Shown: positions 42,808 to 51,620, counted from the first letter of the stretch. The stretch: DNA of 64,000 bases from Cohnella candidum (GCF_003713065.1 NZ_CP033433.1:310001-374000), one strand, 5' to 3'. Notes: generated by a model from the letters alone, not told the origin. Translations and numbers: made by a program.

Positions 42808-43770
42808 TTACGTGTGGCGTTCTTCCCGGTGAAGCAGGAACTGCCTGCCGTATTCCCCGTGCGGATGGATGCCGGCATGCTCCATCTGGAGCGTGGAGTG
42901 GGTAATGCCGTATTTCTCCTTGAGCATTTCGTTCGCTGCGAGAATGATGCAGAAGGGCTGAATGTCTTCGCGGATGAACATGTGCGCCGTCAGCGAGTAA
43001 TGGTCGGTGGAGACGGCCCACAGATGCATTTCGTGGACGTCCTCGACGCCTTCCACCTTGCGCAATTCGCCCCGGATCTCCTCGAGGTCGAACTTTTCGG
43101 GCACCGATTCCATCAGAATCCCCGTGGATTCCTTCAGGATTTTGGCGCCGCCGATGAAAATGATTCCCCCGATGACCATGGAGATGAGCGGGTCGAAAAA
43201 GAGCCATCCGGTATAATAGATGATGATCGCGGCCACGATGACGCCTGCCGAGCTGAGCAGGTCGCCGATAAAATGCCAGAGGGCGCTCTGCACGTTCAGG
43301 TTTTCCTCTTCCTTGTGGCTGCGGCTCAGAATGATCGTAAGGACGAGGTTCACGACGAAGCCGATGGAAGCGATCGTGAGCATCAGGCCGAACTCCACGT
43401 CGACCGGATGGATGAGCCGATTGATCCCTTCGACGAAAATCCCGAGCGCGATGACGCACAGCGCGAGTCCGTTCAGGAAGGAAGCGATGATTTCGAAACG
43501 CAGGTACCCGAACGTGAACCTGGAGTTGGGCTTCCGCCGGGCCAGGTAAATCGCCGCCATGCTAAGGCCGAGCGCCACGACGTCGGAAATCATGTGGGCA
43601 GAATCCGACAAGAGGGCGAGGGAGTGGGAGAGGATGCCGCCGACGATTTCGACGATGGTGAAGAACAGGGTGAGCAACAGGACGATCCATAGGGTTTTGC
43701 CGGATTTGGTCTGTTCCTTCACGTGTTCCAAATGGTGAAAGTCGTACGCTTGCTCGAGGTTTTGAGCCAT
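42808..43770 (-). CDS. czcD: CDF cation efflux protein (CzcD/ZitB type)
   Basis: The 320-residue exporter has six membrane helices and the two metal-site motifs, HMISD (helix 2, in LLSDSAHMISDVV) and HFIGD (helix 5, in SALWHFIGDLLSS), then a cytosolic domain ending in His-rich FLLHREERHT. Proteins of this kind pump Zn2+, Co2+ or Cd2+ out in exchange for H+ or K+. The DH preceding it, AYDFHHLEH, is a short His cluster. The gene has its own AAGGGGG site. Confidence 0.93.
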   Translation of the reverse strand: MAQNLEQAYDFHHLEHVKEQTKSGKTLWIVLLLTLFFTIVEIVGGILSHSLALLSDSAHMISDVVALGLSMAAIYLARRKPNSRFTFGYLRFEIIASFLNGLALCVIALGIFVEGINRLIHPVDVEFGLMLTIASIGFVVNLVLTIILSRSHKEEENLNVQSALWHFIGDLLSSAGVIVAAIIIYYTGWLFFDPLISMVIGGIIFIGGAKILKESTGILMESVPEKFDLEEIRGELRKVEGVEDVHEMHLWAVSTDHYSLTAHMFIREDIQPFCIILAANEMLKEKYGITHSTLQMEHAGIHPHGEYGRQFLLHREERHT

Positions 43771-43935
43771 CGTGCCGCCCCCTTTCCATAAATTGTTCTC
43801 ATCTTATCATATTCCGTATCGAAAAGGGCCGAAATGTGTTACCCGCTTTGTTACACAATTGAAACATAGCTGAAACGTGCTTGTCGCAGAGGTCGGCTAC
43901 AATAATAACCAAGACCCCCTTTTTTCATAATATTA
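43771..43935. promoter_or_regulatory. Region upstream of CDF gene with spaced TTAC hexamers and TACAAT box
   Basis: TTACCC at 43839 and TTACAC at 43851 are 12 bases apart, followed by AACAT and TGAAAC at similar spacing, recalling tandem PhoP-type half sites. TACAAT at 43898-43903 could be a -10 for a short + strand RNA ending at 43969. No good -35 is seen. Confidence 0.3.
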
Positions 43936-43969
43936 GAACCTGCCACCGTTTGGCGGGTTCCTTTTTTTT
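43936..43969 (+). terminator. Orphan + strand terminator
   Basis: GAACCTGCCA pairs with TGGCGGGTTC, followed by eight Ts at 43962-43969. No + strand gene ends nearby, because the DoxX gene over 1.2 kb upstream has its own terminator. Confidence 0.8.
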
Positions 43970-43974
43970 GCCTC

Positions 43975-44006
43975 AAAAAATAACGGAACCGGGGCCGGTT
44001 CCGTTA
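43975..44006 (-). terminator. Terminator of the histidinol phosphatase gene
   Basis: TAACGGAACCGG pairs with CCGGTTCCGTTA on the minus strand, followed by TTTTTT. Confidence 0.88.
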
Positions 44007-44023
44007 TGGCGTCGTTCGGCGGT

Positions 44024-44836
44024 TTACAGAGGAACGACGACTTTCTCTTTCTGCCGGTAAAACACCCAGCGCTTGAAGCCGATTTCCTTCAGCCGGGCGG
44101 CCACCAGCTCCCATTCGTCGCCGACGCGGCCCGGTTTGTGCGCGTCCGAGCCGAAGGTGACGTCCGCGCCGAAATGCAGCGCCCGTTCCAGGATCGCGTC
44201 TGCGGGATACCAGCCGCCGCAGTCCTTGGTACTGCCGCTTGTATTGATCTCGAGCGCGATGTCGTTGTCCGCGACGGCCCGCAGCACGTCGTCGATCTCG
44301 GCTTCCGCTCCCCGGATGTCCGAGAACGCGGGGAAATAGCCTTTCATGGCGTCGATGTGCCCGAGGATTTGGAACAGGCCTTCGTTGGCGGAGTCGCGGA
44401 TCATTCGGTAATAGTCTTTCTTGTCCTCGACTTTTTCGCCCTCCGACAGCTTCTTCCACCGGTTTCGGTTGAAAATGCTGACCCCGCGCGTCTGGTGGAC
44501 GGAACCGATGATGTAATCGAACGGATACTTCTCGTATACCGCGCGGTAGTGGGCGATTTCGTTCGGGAAGAAGTCCGATTCGACGCCGAGCAGCACTTCG
44601 ATTTTGCCGGCGTACTTCTCTTTCAGCCGCAGCACTTCGTCCACGTACCGGGCGAATTCGCTCTTGGCCATCGCGATGCCGGGCTGCGGATGATCCTCTT
44701 CCCTCGCGAAATAGGGCGAATGGTCGGAGATGCCGATCGCCGTCAGTCCCGCCTGAATGCCCGCAAGTATATAATCCTCGATCGTCCCGATCGCGTGTCC
44801 GCACCGTTCGTGGTGGGTGTGCAAGTCGAATTTCAT
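44024..44836 (-). CDS. hisJ: Histidinol phosphatase, PHP family
   Basis: The 270-residue protein has the PHP metal sites: FDLHTHHERCGH at the start, GISDHSPY, GVESDFFP, IGSVHQT, GHIDAM and GSDAHKP. It matches HisJ/HisK, which remove phosphate from histidinol phosphate in histidine synthesis. It is not next to other his genes, as in B. subtilis. The strong GGAGGAACC site precedes the ATG. The metal-binding residues all appear intact. Confidence 0.9.
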   Translation of the reverse strand: MKFDLHTHHERCGHAIGTIEDYILAGIQAGLTAIGISDHSPYFAREEDHPQPGIAMAKSEFARYVDEVLRLKEKYAGKIEVLLGVESDFFPNEIAHYRAVYEKYPFDYIIGSVHQTRGVSIFNRNRWKKLSEGEKVEDKKDYYRMIRDSANEGLFQILGHIDAMKGYFPAFSDIRGAEAEIDDVLRAVADNDIALEINTSGSTKDCGGWYPADAILERALHFGADVTFGSDAHKPGRVGDEWELVAARLKEIGFKRWVFYRQKEKVVVPL

Positions 44837-44857
44837 TTTCGGTTCCTCCTCACTCGT

Positions 44858-45760
44858 TCACTCGCTGCCGATGAATTGGTCTTCCGGCATCCCTTTCAAA
44901 TCGCTCAAAAACTGGCGCATCGCGCTGTTCACGTACCGTCCGGACTTCGTGATGACTCCGACCGGATGGCTGGCTTCCAGCTCGCTCACGGGTATCATTT
45001 TTAACGTGCCCCGTTTGAGCTCGCCCGCGATGGACAATTTAGAAACGATGCCCGCGCCCAGGCCCATCTCGGCCATCCGTTTGACTTCCTCGCTGCTGTT
45101 CAGCTCCATGACGATGTTCGGCTGGATTTGATGCTCGCGGAAAATCCGGTCCACGAACCGCCGGCCGAGCGTGTCCGGGGAAAGAAGAATCAGCGGAATG
45201 TCCTTCAACGACCCGATGGTGACGTTTTTCGCGTCGGCCAGGGGGTGGCGAGGGGATACGACCAGCTCGAACGTGTCGTAATACAGCACGGACGTTTCGA
45301 CTTGCGGACTCTTGTCGGACAAATAGCCGATCCCGACGTCCACGCTGCCGTTCTCCACGCTCGCCAACACCTGCGAAGAGGACATGGATTGGATGGACGT
45401 TTTGATGAGCGGAAACTGGTTTTGGAAATACGACAACACCCGAGGCAAAATCTGAATCGCGATCGAGGTCGTCGTTCCGAGCACGATATGGCCTTGCGGA
45501 ATTTGGTTCAGATCCGACAGCTTTTGTTTCAGCTCTTCTACGATACCCAGAATGCGCTCCGCGTGCTCCAGAAATACTTTACCCCGATCCGTGAGCGTGA
45601 CGGGGTGGTTGCGGTCGACCAGCACGGCCTTGAATTCGTCCTCGAGGCTTTTGATCTGGGCGGAAACCGCGGGCTGCGTCAAATTGAGCTGTTCGCCGGC
45701 TTTACGGAAGCTAAGCGTCCGGGATATCGTAAGCAGCGTCTCCAGCTGGCTGATGTTCAA
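44858..45760 (-). CDS. LysR-family regulator (CysL/YwfK-like)
   Basis: The 300-residue protein has the LysR helix-turn-helix (SFRKAGEQLNLTQPAVSAQIKSLEDEF) and an effector domain with GTTTSIAIQILPRVL. The TTG start at 45760 lies 7 bases after GGGAGG. The gene is divergent from the DHA2 exporter, but that exporter has its own PadR regulator, so this LysR may control something else; its effector is unknown. The pattern resembles CysL/CysB-like regulators in overall layout only. Confidence 0.85.
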   Translation of the reverse strand: MNISQLETLLTISRTLSFRKAGEQLNLTQPAVSAQIKSLEDEFKAVLVDRNHPVTLTDRGKVFLEHAERILGIVEELKQKLSDLNQIPQGHIVLGTTTSIAIQILPRVLSYFQNQFPLIKTSIQSMSSSQVLASVENGSVDVGIGYLSDKSPQVETSVLYYDTFELVVSPRHPLADAKNVTIGSLKDIPLILLSPDTLGRRFVDRIFREHQIQPNIVMELNSSEEVKRMAEMGLGAGIVSKLSIAGELKRGTLKMIPVSELEASHPVGVITKSGRYVNSAMRQFLSDLKGMPEDQFIGSE

Positions 45761-45865
45761 ATGATCGCCTCCCGCATTGAAATTATTTATCAGTTCAAGG
45801 AATAAAGATTAAAACCTTTTCTCGTTGTTATTATAGGCTTTTTCCGGCAAGGTAGCAAAAAAAGG

Positions 45866-45919
45866 TTGTGGTTTACTCAAATTTGAGTATAATGGCGATT
45901 GGGTATTCAAATTTGAGTA
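45866..45919. promoter_or_regulatory. Promoter and paired operators of the DHA2 exporter-PadR operon
   Basis: TTGTGG (45866) and TATAAT (45888-45893) form the promoter. TACTCAAATTTGAGTA at 45874-45889 is a perfect 16-bp palindrome covering the spacer and the start of the -10, and TATTCAAATTTGAGTA at 45904-45919 repeats it with one change, centre to centre 30 bp (about three helical turns). The PadR protein encoded downstream is the obvious repressor. Confidence 0.85.
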
Positions 45920-45942
45920 TTTAAGAAAGAAGGATGTTCCGC

Positions 45943-47520
45943 TTGGACACGAAAAAAAGCAATGTCAAGCTGGTCGTCGCGGGGCTGCTTTTAGGCTTGT
46001 TCATGGCCTCGCTTGACCAGACGATCGTATCGACCGCAATGGCGACGATCATCAAGAAGCTCGGCGGCTTGGATAGCTTTATTTGGGTGTATTCGGCTTA
46101 TATGATCGCGATGGTCGTCTCGACGCCGATATTGGGCAAACTGTCCGACATGTACGGACGCAAAAGGTTTTTCCTGTTGGGACTTGTATTGTTCGTGGTC
46201 GGTTCCATTCTGTGCGGCACGGCGACGAACATGGACCAACTCATCATCTACCGGGCGATCCAAGGGGTCGGCGGCGGCGCGCTGATGCCGATCGTGTTCA
46301 CGATCATCTTTGACCTGTTCCCGATGGAGAAGCGCGGCAAAATGATGGGCTTGTTCGGCGCGGTGTTCGGCATTTCGAGCGTGTTCGGTCCGATCCTGGG
46401 CGGCTCGATCTCGGACAATCTCAGCTGGCGGTGGATTTTCTACATTAACGTGCCGATCGGCGTGCTGTCTTTCCTGTTCATTCTGCGGGCGTACCACGAA
46501 TCCAAAAACACGCGCAAGCAAAACATCGATTGGCTCGGCGCGGTCTTGCTGACGGGAGCGATCCTGTGCCTGATGTTCGGCCTGGAACTGGGCGGTACCG
46601 ACGGCTGGGCTTGGAGCTCTTGGAAGACGGTATCGCTGTTCGTCGGATCCGGCGTCCTGCTGATCTTGTTCCTCGTTGCCGAAGTTTACGCCAAAGATCC
46701 GATCGTGAAGCTGGGCTTGTTCAAAAACCGGCTGTTCACGAGCAGCATGATGACCAGCATGCTGTACGGCGGGGCGATGATGGCCGGCGCCACGTACATC
46801 CCGATTTTCATCCAGGGCGTCTTTCATAAGACGGCCACGCAGACGAGTACCGTCTTGATCCCGATGATGCTGGGCGTCGTGCTCAGTTCGCAGATCGGCG
46901 GCAGAGTCGCGGGCAAATTCGTGTTCCGCAACGTCATGATTCTCTCCGCCATTACACTCACCGCCGGACTCGCGCTGCTCGGCTTCGCCTTGGATACGTC
47001 CACGAGCCGCGGTATCATCTCCCTTTACATGGTCGTCGTCGGGCTCGGCATGGGCGTATCCTTCTCCTTGCTGAACATTTCGACGCTGAACGCGGTGCCG
47101 CCGCAATACAAAGGATCCGCTTCTTCCCTGATCGCCTTCTTCCGGACGATCGGTTCCGCGATCGGCGTAACGGTATTCGGTACGCTCCAGAAGCACGATT
47201 TCCAATCGGCCATCCAGGCGCTGCCGAACATGAACCCCCAATTCGCGGCGCAAATCAAAGGCGGCCAGGCGCTGCTCGATCCCGTCGTGCAAGCGAAAAT
47301 CGGATTGTCCGCGGAAGCGGTGAACCTGCTTCTGTCGAAGCTGGCGGATTCGATCATTTACGTGTTCCAATGGTCCGTCATCCTGCCGATCATCGCGTTC
47401 GTCTTCGTGTTGATGATGGGACGGGCGCGGCTCGCGGCTCCTATGCAAGCCGGTCAGCCGGGCGGCCCTCCGCAAGGCGAGCATGCGGGCAAGCCGGAGA
47501 CGTCCATGCACGGAGGTTGA
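45943..47520 (+). CDS. DHA2-family multidrug exporter (EmrB/QacA type)
   Basis: The 525-residue MFS protein has 14 hydrophobic helices, motif A (GKLSDMYGRKRFFLLG), motif C-like GGSISDNLSWRWIFYINVP and the helix 1 block GLLLGLFMASLDQTIVSTAM. Such proteins expel lipophilic drugs. The ATG at 45934 touches AAGAAGG, while the TTG at 45943 is 8 bases away, so I start at the TTG. Its PadR regulator follows 6 bases later, and two palindromic operators sit at the promoter. Confidence 0.92.
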   Translation: MDTKKSNVKLVVAGLLLGLFMASLDQTIVSTAMATIIKKLGGLDSFIWVYSAYMIAMVVSTPILGKLSDMYGRKRFFLLGLVLFVVGSILCGTATNMDQLIIYRAIQGVGGGALMPIVFTIIFDLFPMEKRGKMMGLFGAVFGISSVFGPILGGSISDNLSWRWIFYINVPIGVLSFLFILRAYHESKNTRKQNIDWLGAVLLTGAILCLMFGLELGGTDGWAWSSWKTVSLFVGSGVLLILFLVAEVYAKDPIVKLGLFKNRLFTSSMMTSMLYGGAMMAGATYIPIFIQGVFHKTATQTSTVLIPMMLGVVLSSQIGGRVAGKFVFRNVMILSAITLTAGLALLGFALDTSTSRGIISLYMVVVGLGMGVSFSLLNISTLNAVPPQYKGSASSLIAFFRTIGSAIGVTVFGTLQKHDFQSAIQALPNMNPQFAAQIKGGQALLDPVVQAKIGLSAEAVNLLLSKLADSIIYVFQWSVILPIIAFVFVLMMGRARLAAPMQAGQPGGPPQGEHAGKPETSMHGG

Positions 47521-47526
47521 TTCCGG

Positions 47527-48126
47527 ATGTCGGTAAAGCTGCTGATATTGGGATTGTTGATGGAACAGGACAGACATCCATATGAAATCAGGCAAACCAT
47601 CAAGGACCGGAATTGGCATGTCACGTTCCGGATCCGGGACGGATCCCTTTATTACGCGGTGGACCAACTCCGGGACGACGGACTGATCGAAGCTTCGGAA
47701 ATCGTGCCCGTACCGGGAGAGAATCGTCCCGACAAAACGATCTACCGGATTACCGACAAAGGGAAAAACGAGTTTCTCGGCATGCTGTACGGGCAGATGG
47801 AGGAAAAACAGTTTCCTTACCATCCGCTGTTCCCCACCCTGCCATTCGTGCGGCACGGCGATCCGGAGAAGGTCGCCGAGGCGGCTTCCCGGCAGATTGC
47901 CGCCTGCGAAGCGAGGATCGAGCGGATGAAGGCGGTCATCCAGTTGAAGGAAGAGGCGCTTCCAAGAGGGTCCATACACCTGTTGCGTGGAATCCTCCGG
48001 TTCAGCGAGGCGGAACGCGACTGGCTGAAAGACGTGCTGGCCGACGCCGAATCGGGCGCGCTCAAGGACGCCTGCTGGACGCCGGATCGATTGCTGGAGC
48101 TCATGAATCCGAAGAAAACGACTTGA
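47527..48126 (+). CDS. PadR-family repressor of the upstream exporter
   Basis: The 199-residue protein has the PadR winged helix in its first 80 residues (LLILGLLMEQDRHPYEIRQTIKDR, RDGSLYYAVDQLRDDGLI) and a C-terminal helical dimer domain (PadR C / Vir_act_alpha type). PadR repressors bind palindromic sites and release them when a substrate of the pump binds. It is translated just after the exporter, so it is autoregulated. GGAGG is 9 bases before the ATG. Confidence 0.92.
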   Translation: MSVKLLILGLLMEQDRHPYEIRQTIKDRNWHVTFRIRDGSLYYAVDQLRDDGLIEASEIVPVPGENRPDKTIYRITDKGKNEFLGMLYGQMEEKQFPYHPLFPTLPFVRHGDPEKVAEAASRQIAACEARIERMKAVIQLKEEALPRGSIHLLRGILRFSEAERDWLKDVLADAESGALKDACWTPDRLLELMNPKKTT

Positions 48127-48300
48127 TGTGTGAGAAGCCTTGCCCACCGGCTCGCGCCGGAGGCAAGGCTTCTTCGTTTCCTCGGGCTTGCCGGTTTTTT
48201 CGGCGATCTTATCGACCCCGGAAAGGAAAAGGCCGAGGCTCGTCGAATGTTTCCCACAGGACAGGACAGAGCAGACCAGACCGAAGGGACGAATCCGCGC

Positions 48301-49593
48301 ATGTGGGACGATCGGAAATCCGTACGTTCATGGATCATGTACGACTGGGCCAACTCGGCCTTCGCAACGACAGTAATGGCTGCGGTGATGCCGATTTACT
48401 ATCAGAAAGCGATCGGGGGCACCGACGCCGGATGGGCGTTCACCCAGACCGCGTCCGCCGTCATCATCGCGCTGCTGGCTCCGCTGCTTGGCGCCATGGC
48501 CGACCACTCAGGCAACAAGAAAGCGTTCCTTCGGGTGTTTACGTTTATCGGAGCGGCGGCGAGCCTATGCCTGGCGATTCCCGGGAAAGGCGACGTTCTC
48601 TTTGCTTCGCTGCTCGTCATTCTGGGCATGATCGGCTTCGGCGCCGGCGGAACATTCTACGATGCGCTGCTGAACGACGTGGCTTCGCCCGCCAATCGGG
48701 AGCGGGTCAGCGCCAGGGGTTTCGCGATGGGATACCTGGGCGGCGGAGTGCTGCTCGCCGTCAATCTGCTGCTGATCATGTCGCCGGGCACTTTCGGGTT
48801 GCCGGAAGGCTCGGCGGGTTCGCAAATTTCGTTCGCCATGGTCGGCGTGTGGTGGATTCTATTCTCGATCCCCTTGTTCCGCAACGTGAAGGAAGCTTCC
48901 GTTCGGCCCGACGGCACGCTGGGCAGCCAAGTCCGCGCGGGGATTCTCCGGCTCGGGGAAACGTTCCGGCAAATCCGGCATTATCCGGAGCTGTGGAAGT
49001 TCATGATTGCGTATTGGTTTTTCTTCGACGGGGTCAACACGGTTATCGTCATGGCAACCAGTTACGGTACGACGATCGGGATCAAGGATTCCGATTTGAT
49101 CGCGGCGCTGCTTATTACGCAATTCGTCGGGTTTCCCGCGACGGTGTTGTTCGGGAACATGGCGAGCAGGCTGGGCAGCAAGAACATGCTTTACGGCTCC
49201 ATGGCATTGTACGTCGCGATCGTCATTCTCGGTTTTTTCATGAAAAACGCGCTTCATTTCTATTTGCTCGCGGGCTTGGTCGGCTTGGTGCAGGGCGGTT
49301 CGCAGGCGACCGCGCGGGCGGCGTACAGCCGGCTGATCCCTCCGGCCCGGACGGCGGAGTTCAACGGATTCCTGACGTTTACGAGCCGGTTTTTCTCGTT
49401 CGGCGGACCGCTGGTGTTCGGCTTGGTGAAGGTGTTCACCGATTCCAGCCGTTACGCCATTCTGGCGGTCGCCTTCTTCTTCGTCGCCGCGATGGTGCTG
49501 CTCACGTTCGTCAACATCGCGAAAGGGGAGCGGGAGGCGGAGCGGGCTTTCGACGGCTGGTCGACGGATTCGGGACGGACGGCGTCGATATAA
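48301..49593 (+). CDS. UMF1/Atg22-like MFS protein
   Basis: The 430-residue protein begins SWIMYDWANSAFATTVMAAVMPIYY, the hallmark of the UMF1 (Atg22-like) family, with 12 hydrophobic helices. In yeast Atg22 exports amino acids from the vacuole; the bacterial substrate is unknown. The ATG at 48301 gives the usual family N-terminus; an in-frame ATG at 48248 with GAGG upstream would add 18 residues and cannot be excluded. It lies 174 bases after the padR gene and ends with a strong terminator. Confidence 0.85.
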   Translation: MWDDRKSVRSWIMYDWANSAFATTVMAAVMPIYYQKAIGGTDAGWAFTQTASAVIIALLAPLLGAMADHSGNKKAFLRVFTFIGAAASLCLAIPGKGDVLFASLLVILGMIGFGAGGTFYDALLNDVASPANRERVSARGFAMGYLGGGVLLAVNLLLIMSPGTFGLPEGSAGSQISFAMVGVWWILFSIPLFRNVKEASVRPDGTLGSQVRAGILRLGETFRQIRHYPELWKFMIAYWFFFDGVNTVIVMATSYGTTIGIKDSDLIAALLITQFVGFPATVLFGNMASRLGSKNMLYGSMALYVAIVILGFFMKNALHFYLLAGLVGLVQGGSQATARAAYSRLIPPARTAEFNGFLTFTSRFFSFGGPLVFGLVKVFTDSSRYAILAVAFFFVAAMVLLTFVNIAKGEREAERAFDGWSTDSGRTASI

Positions 49594-49602
49594 GTGGAAT
49601 GG

Positions 49603-49655
49603 AAAAGGGATCCCTTGGCCGCGCGGATTGGCGGCTGGTCGGGATCCCTTTTTTA
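49603..49655 (+). terminator. Terminator of the UMF1-like gene
   Basis: AAAAGGGATCCC pairs with GGGATCCCTTTT, followed by Ts to 49654. Confidence 0.88.
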
Positions 49656-49680
49656 GTTTGGTGCGAAGTCCCTTCCCGAG

Positions 49681-49814
49681 TTATTGCTTTCGGACACTAA
49701 CTGGGCTGCATGAGGCCACGGAGACGGCGTTTTATTGCTTTTGAACACTAGTTCTGCGAGAAATCGGGGGTTGTCGGCGTTTAAGCCGGGAGTTATTGCG
49801 CTTGGACACTAATT
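49681..49814. repeat. Triplet array of 22-base repeat family A
   Basis: Three copies of about 22 bases start at 49681, 49732 and 49793, all with TTATTGC, then a 6-base variable stretch, then ACACTA and a T-rich end (TTCGGACACTAACT, TTTGAACACTAGTT, CTTGGACACTAATT). The starts are 51 and 61 bases apart and the spacers differ. They lie in non-coding sequence. Confidence 0.8.
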
Positions 49815-49872
49815 CGGCGAATGGCATCGACAAACTCTCCATTCCGCTTGACCGCCGAAAACGGGATCTCCG

Positions 49873-49997
49873 TAATACGCAAAATCCGTGTTAAAGTGGG
49901 CGCCGTGGCCGGATTGTCATCATTAATACGCAATACGCGTGTTAAATGGAGGGAATGTGCGGGTTGGCCTCCCGTAATACGCAAATTGCGTGTTAAA
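49873..49997. repeat. Triplet array of 23-base repeat family B
   Basis: Three copies start at 49873, 49924 and 49975, exactly 51 bases apart: TAATACGCAA, four variable bases, then CGTGTTAAA (third copy: ATTG-CGTGTTAAA). Each is nearly self-complementary (TAA-ACGC / GCGT-TTA). Spacers are 28 bases and unrelated. The array abuts the 3' end of the minus-strand phospholipase gene. Confidence 0.85.
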
Positions 49998-50011
49998 TGG
50001 AGCACTTGAAT

Positions 50012-50959
50012 TTACACCGGCACGACCGAGTCCGCGAAGGTGATCGCCGCGGCGCCGCAGGGCCTTCCCGTCTCGTAGGAGACGTCGCCCAGCCGCTCGG
50101 CGAAAACGGCCCGCAACCCGTCGGCGGCAGCACCGCCCCTGGCGGCCCTCAGCCAGGCCAGCACCGCGCCGCCGGTGTCGCGGGCATCCTGCAGCGCCTG
50201 CTCCCACAAGTCGTCGGAGCTCGCCGTGCGGAAAACCGTGCGGTCGCACGGATCGACCCAAGGCCAGCGCGCGTCGTTCAGCACGTCCCAGTCCGGCAAG
50301 TCGCGCGGAGGGGAGAAGGGCGCGATTTGCCCGAACAGCAGCTTGCCTTTCCAACCCGTCGGATCGAAGAACAGCCGCTGGGCTTTGATCATGTCCGCCA
50401 CCGCTGCGTCTAACTGCTCAGACGCGATTTGTTCCGCCAAGACGGGGTAGTGTTCGCGCACGACGTCCAGGAATTCCGCCGCGAAGCCGCCCGGCAGCTT
50501 TCCGTCCGTGTCGATCTCGGGAGCAACCGGCACGGTGCAGGTGTGGATGCCGGCCCTGCGCCGCATGACGACCGCGTCCATCGCCGTCTCGAAGCGCTGG
50601 TGGTGCCACTTGCGAAAGCCCGACCGGCTGAATACGAACGGATGCAAATGGCGGTCGAGAATATGGTGGAGCAGAAAACCGAGGGAGAAGGCGAACGCCG
50701 GGTCGCTTTCCAACCGGCCGGTCATGCGGTCGAACAACGAAAGCAGGAACGGGCCGCAGCGCACGCCGTGCATCTGGCTGCCGAGGCGATTCAGCGGCGT
50801 CTGTGCCTGCCAGGGTAGAAAATGATGATAGAACAGGAAGTCGGGTCCTTGGCAACCCAGTTGGAAGGCACGGCGCCACCCCGGTTCGTCGATAGGAGCC
50901 ATCGACTGCTCGGCGGCGAATTCCCGCCCGAATTGGATATGCGCCCAAATATTCGGCAT
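50012..50959 (-). CDS. Zinc-dependent phospholipase C-like protein
   Basis: The 315-residue protein starts MPNIWAHIQFGREFA, as in the PF00882 zinc-dependent phospholipase C family, with His/Asp ligands in CQGPDFLFYHH, SLGFLLHHILDRHLHPF and WHHQRFETAMDA. These are the metal-site positions of family members that hydrolyse phospholipid head groups or act as uncharacterised hydrolases. No signal peptide is visible, so it may be cytosolic. The B repeat array lies next to its 3' end. Confidence 0.85.
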   Translation of the reverse strand: MPNIWAHIQFGREFAAEQSMAPIDEPGWRRAFQLGCQGPDFLFYHHFLPWQAQTPLNRLGSQMHGVRCGPFLLSLFDRMTGRLESDPAFAFSLGFLLHHILDRHLHPFVFSRSGFRKWHHQRFETAMDAVVMRRRAGIHTCTVPVAPEIDTDGKLPGGFAAEFLDVVREHYPVLAEQIASEQLDAAVADMIKAQRLFFDPTGWKGKLLFGQIAPFSPPRDLPDWDVLNDARWPWVDPCDRTVFRTASSDDLWEQALQDARDTGGAVLAWLRAARGGAAADGLRAVFAERLGDVSYETGRPCGAAAITFADSVVPV

Positions 50960-51152
50960 ATTATTTCACCTTTCAGCTTTATTTTCGTAGCAAAAATACA
51001 GGATGCCGGGACTTTCTGCGCAGGCGCATGGAACTCAAGACCCTCATTTTGCCAAAATGATTGTATACTTGTACCACTATTTTCAGTATAATGAGGGAAA
51101 GCGGTTTCGACCAGTAAGGCGATCTTTGTCGGTGAAAGGGGCTCGCAGACGC

Positions 51153-51602
51153 GTGAAGGCAGAGTATATCAATCCATTTTTGGAGTCCGCCCGCATGGTC
51201 ATCGAACAAATGGTCCAGGTTCGTCCCAGCACCGGCCAGCTGGCTTTGAAGGACATCAAGTTCGCGGACAATCATGTGTGGATCCAGATTGGGCTGACGG
51301 GACAAATGACCGGCGACATCGTTTTCGGGCTCAGCGAGACCGTTGCCCTGCGCATGATCTCGGCGATGATGGGCGGTTTCGTGATGACGGAAATCGACGA
51401 AATCGGCCGAAGCGCCATATCGGAATTGGGCAACATGATCAGCGGCAACGCGAGCACGATGCTGTACAACCAAGGCGTCCACGTCGATATCACTCCTCCC
51501 CGCATGGTCGATTTCAGCCATTTTAACGCCAAACGCGCTTTAACGGTTCCTCTGATTATGGACGGCATCGGAGAAATGGAAATCCAAGTTTTGATCGCTT
51601 AA
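51153..51602 (+). CDS. cheX: CheX chemotaxis phosphatase family
   Basis: The 149-residue protein is a CheC/CheX/FliY type fold with the phosphatase Glu-x-x-Asn (SELGNMISGN), single as in CheX. CheX dephosphorylates CheY-P. The GTG at 51153 follows AAAGGGG by 11 bases, and the family N-terminus KAEYINPFLES supports it. No other chemotaxis gene is next to it, so its response-regulator partner is elsewhere. Confidence 0.9.
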   Translation: MKAEYINPFLESARMVIEQMVQVRPSTGQLALKDIKFADNHVWIQIGLTGQMTGDIVFGLSETVALRMISAMMGGFVMTEIDEIGRSAISELGNMISGNASTMLYNQGVHVDITPPRMVDFSHFNAKRALTVPLIMDGIGEMEIQVLIA

Positions 51603-51620
51603 AATAGAAGAACGGAAATC

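Noticed and set aside
45991-48147. Long minus-strand open frame (718 codons) opposite the DHA2 exporter and padR
   Set aside because: Composition bias of a shadow frame; no domain or ribosome site, and the sense genes are clear.
47613-49700. 695-codon + strand frame overlapping padR and the UMF1 gene
   Set aside because: It is out of frame with both genes and is Arg-rich low-complexity sequence.
49873-49997. CRISPR-like array (repeat 23, spacer 28, three units)
   Set aside because: Only three units, repeats are imperfect, no cas genes and no leader; treated as an intergenic repeat family.
49793-50005. Minus-strand ORF with repeated LTRxLRI peptide every 17 residues
   Set aside because: The period comes from the 51-base DNA repeat; no ribosome site or homology is seen, so it is probably not translated.
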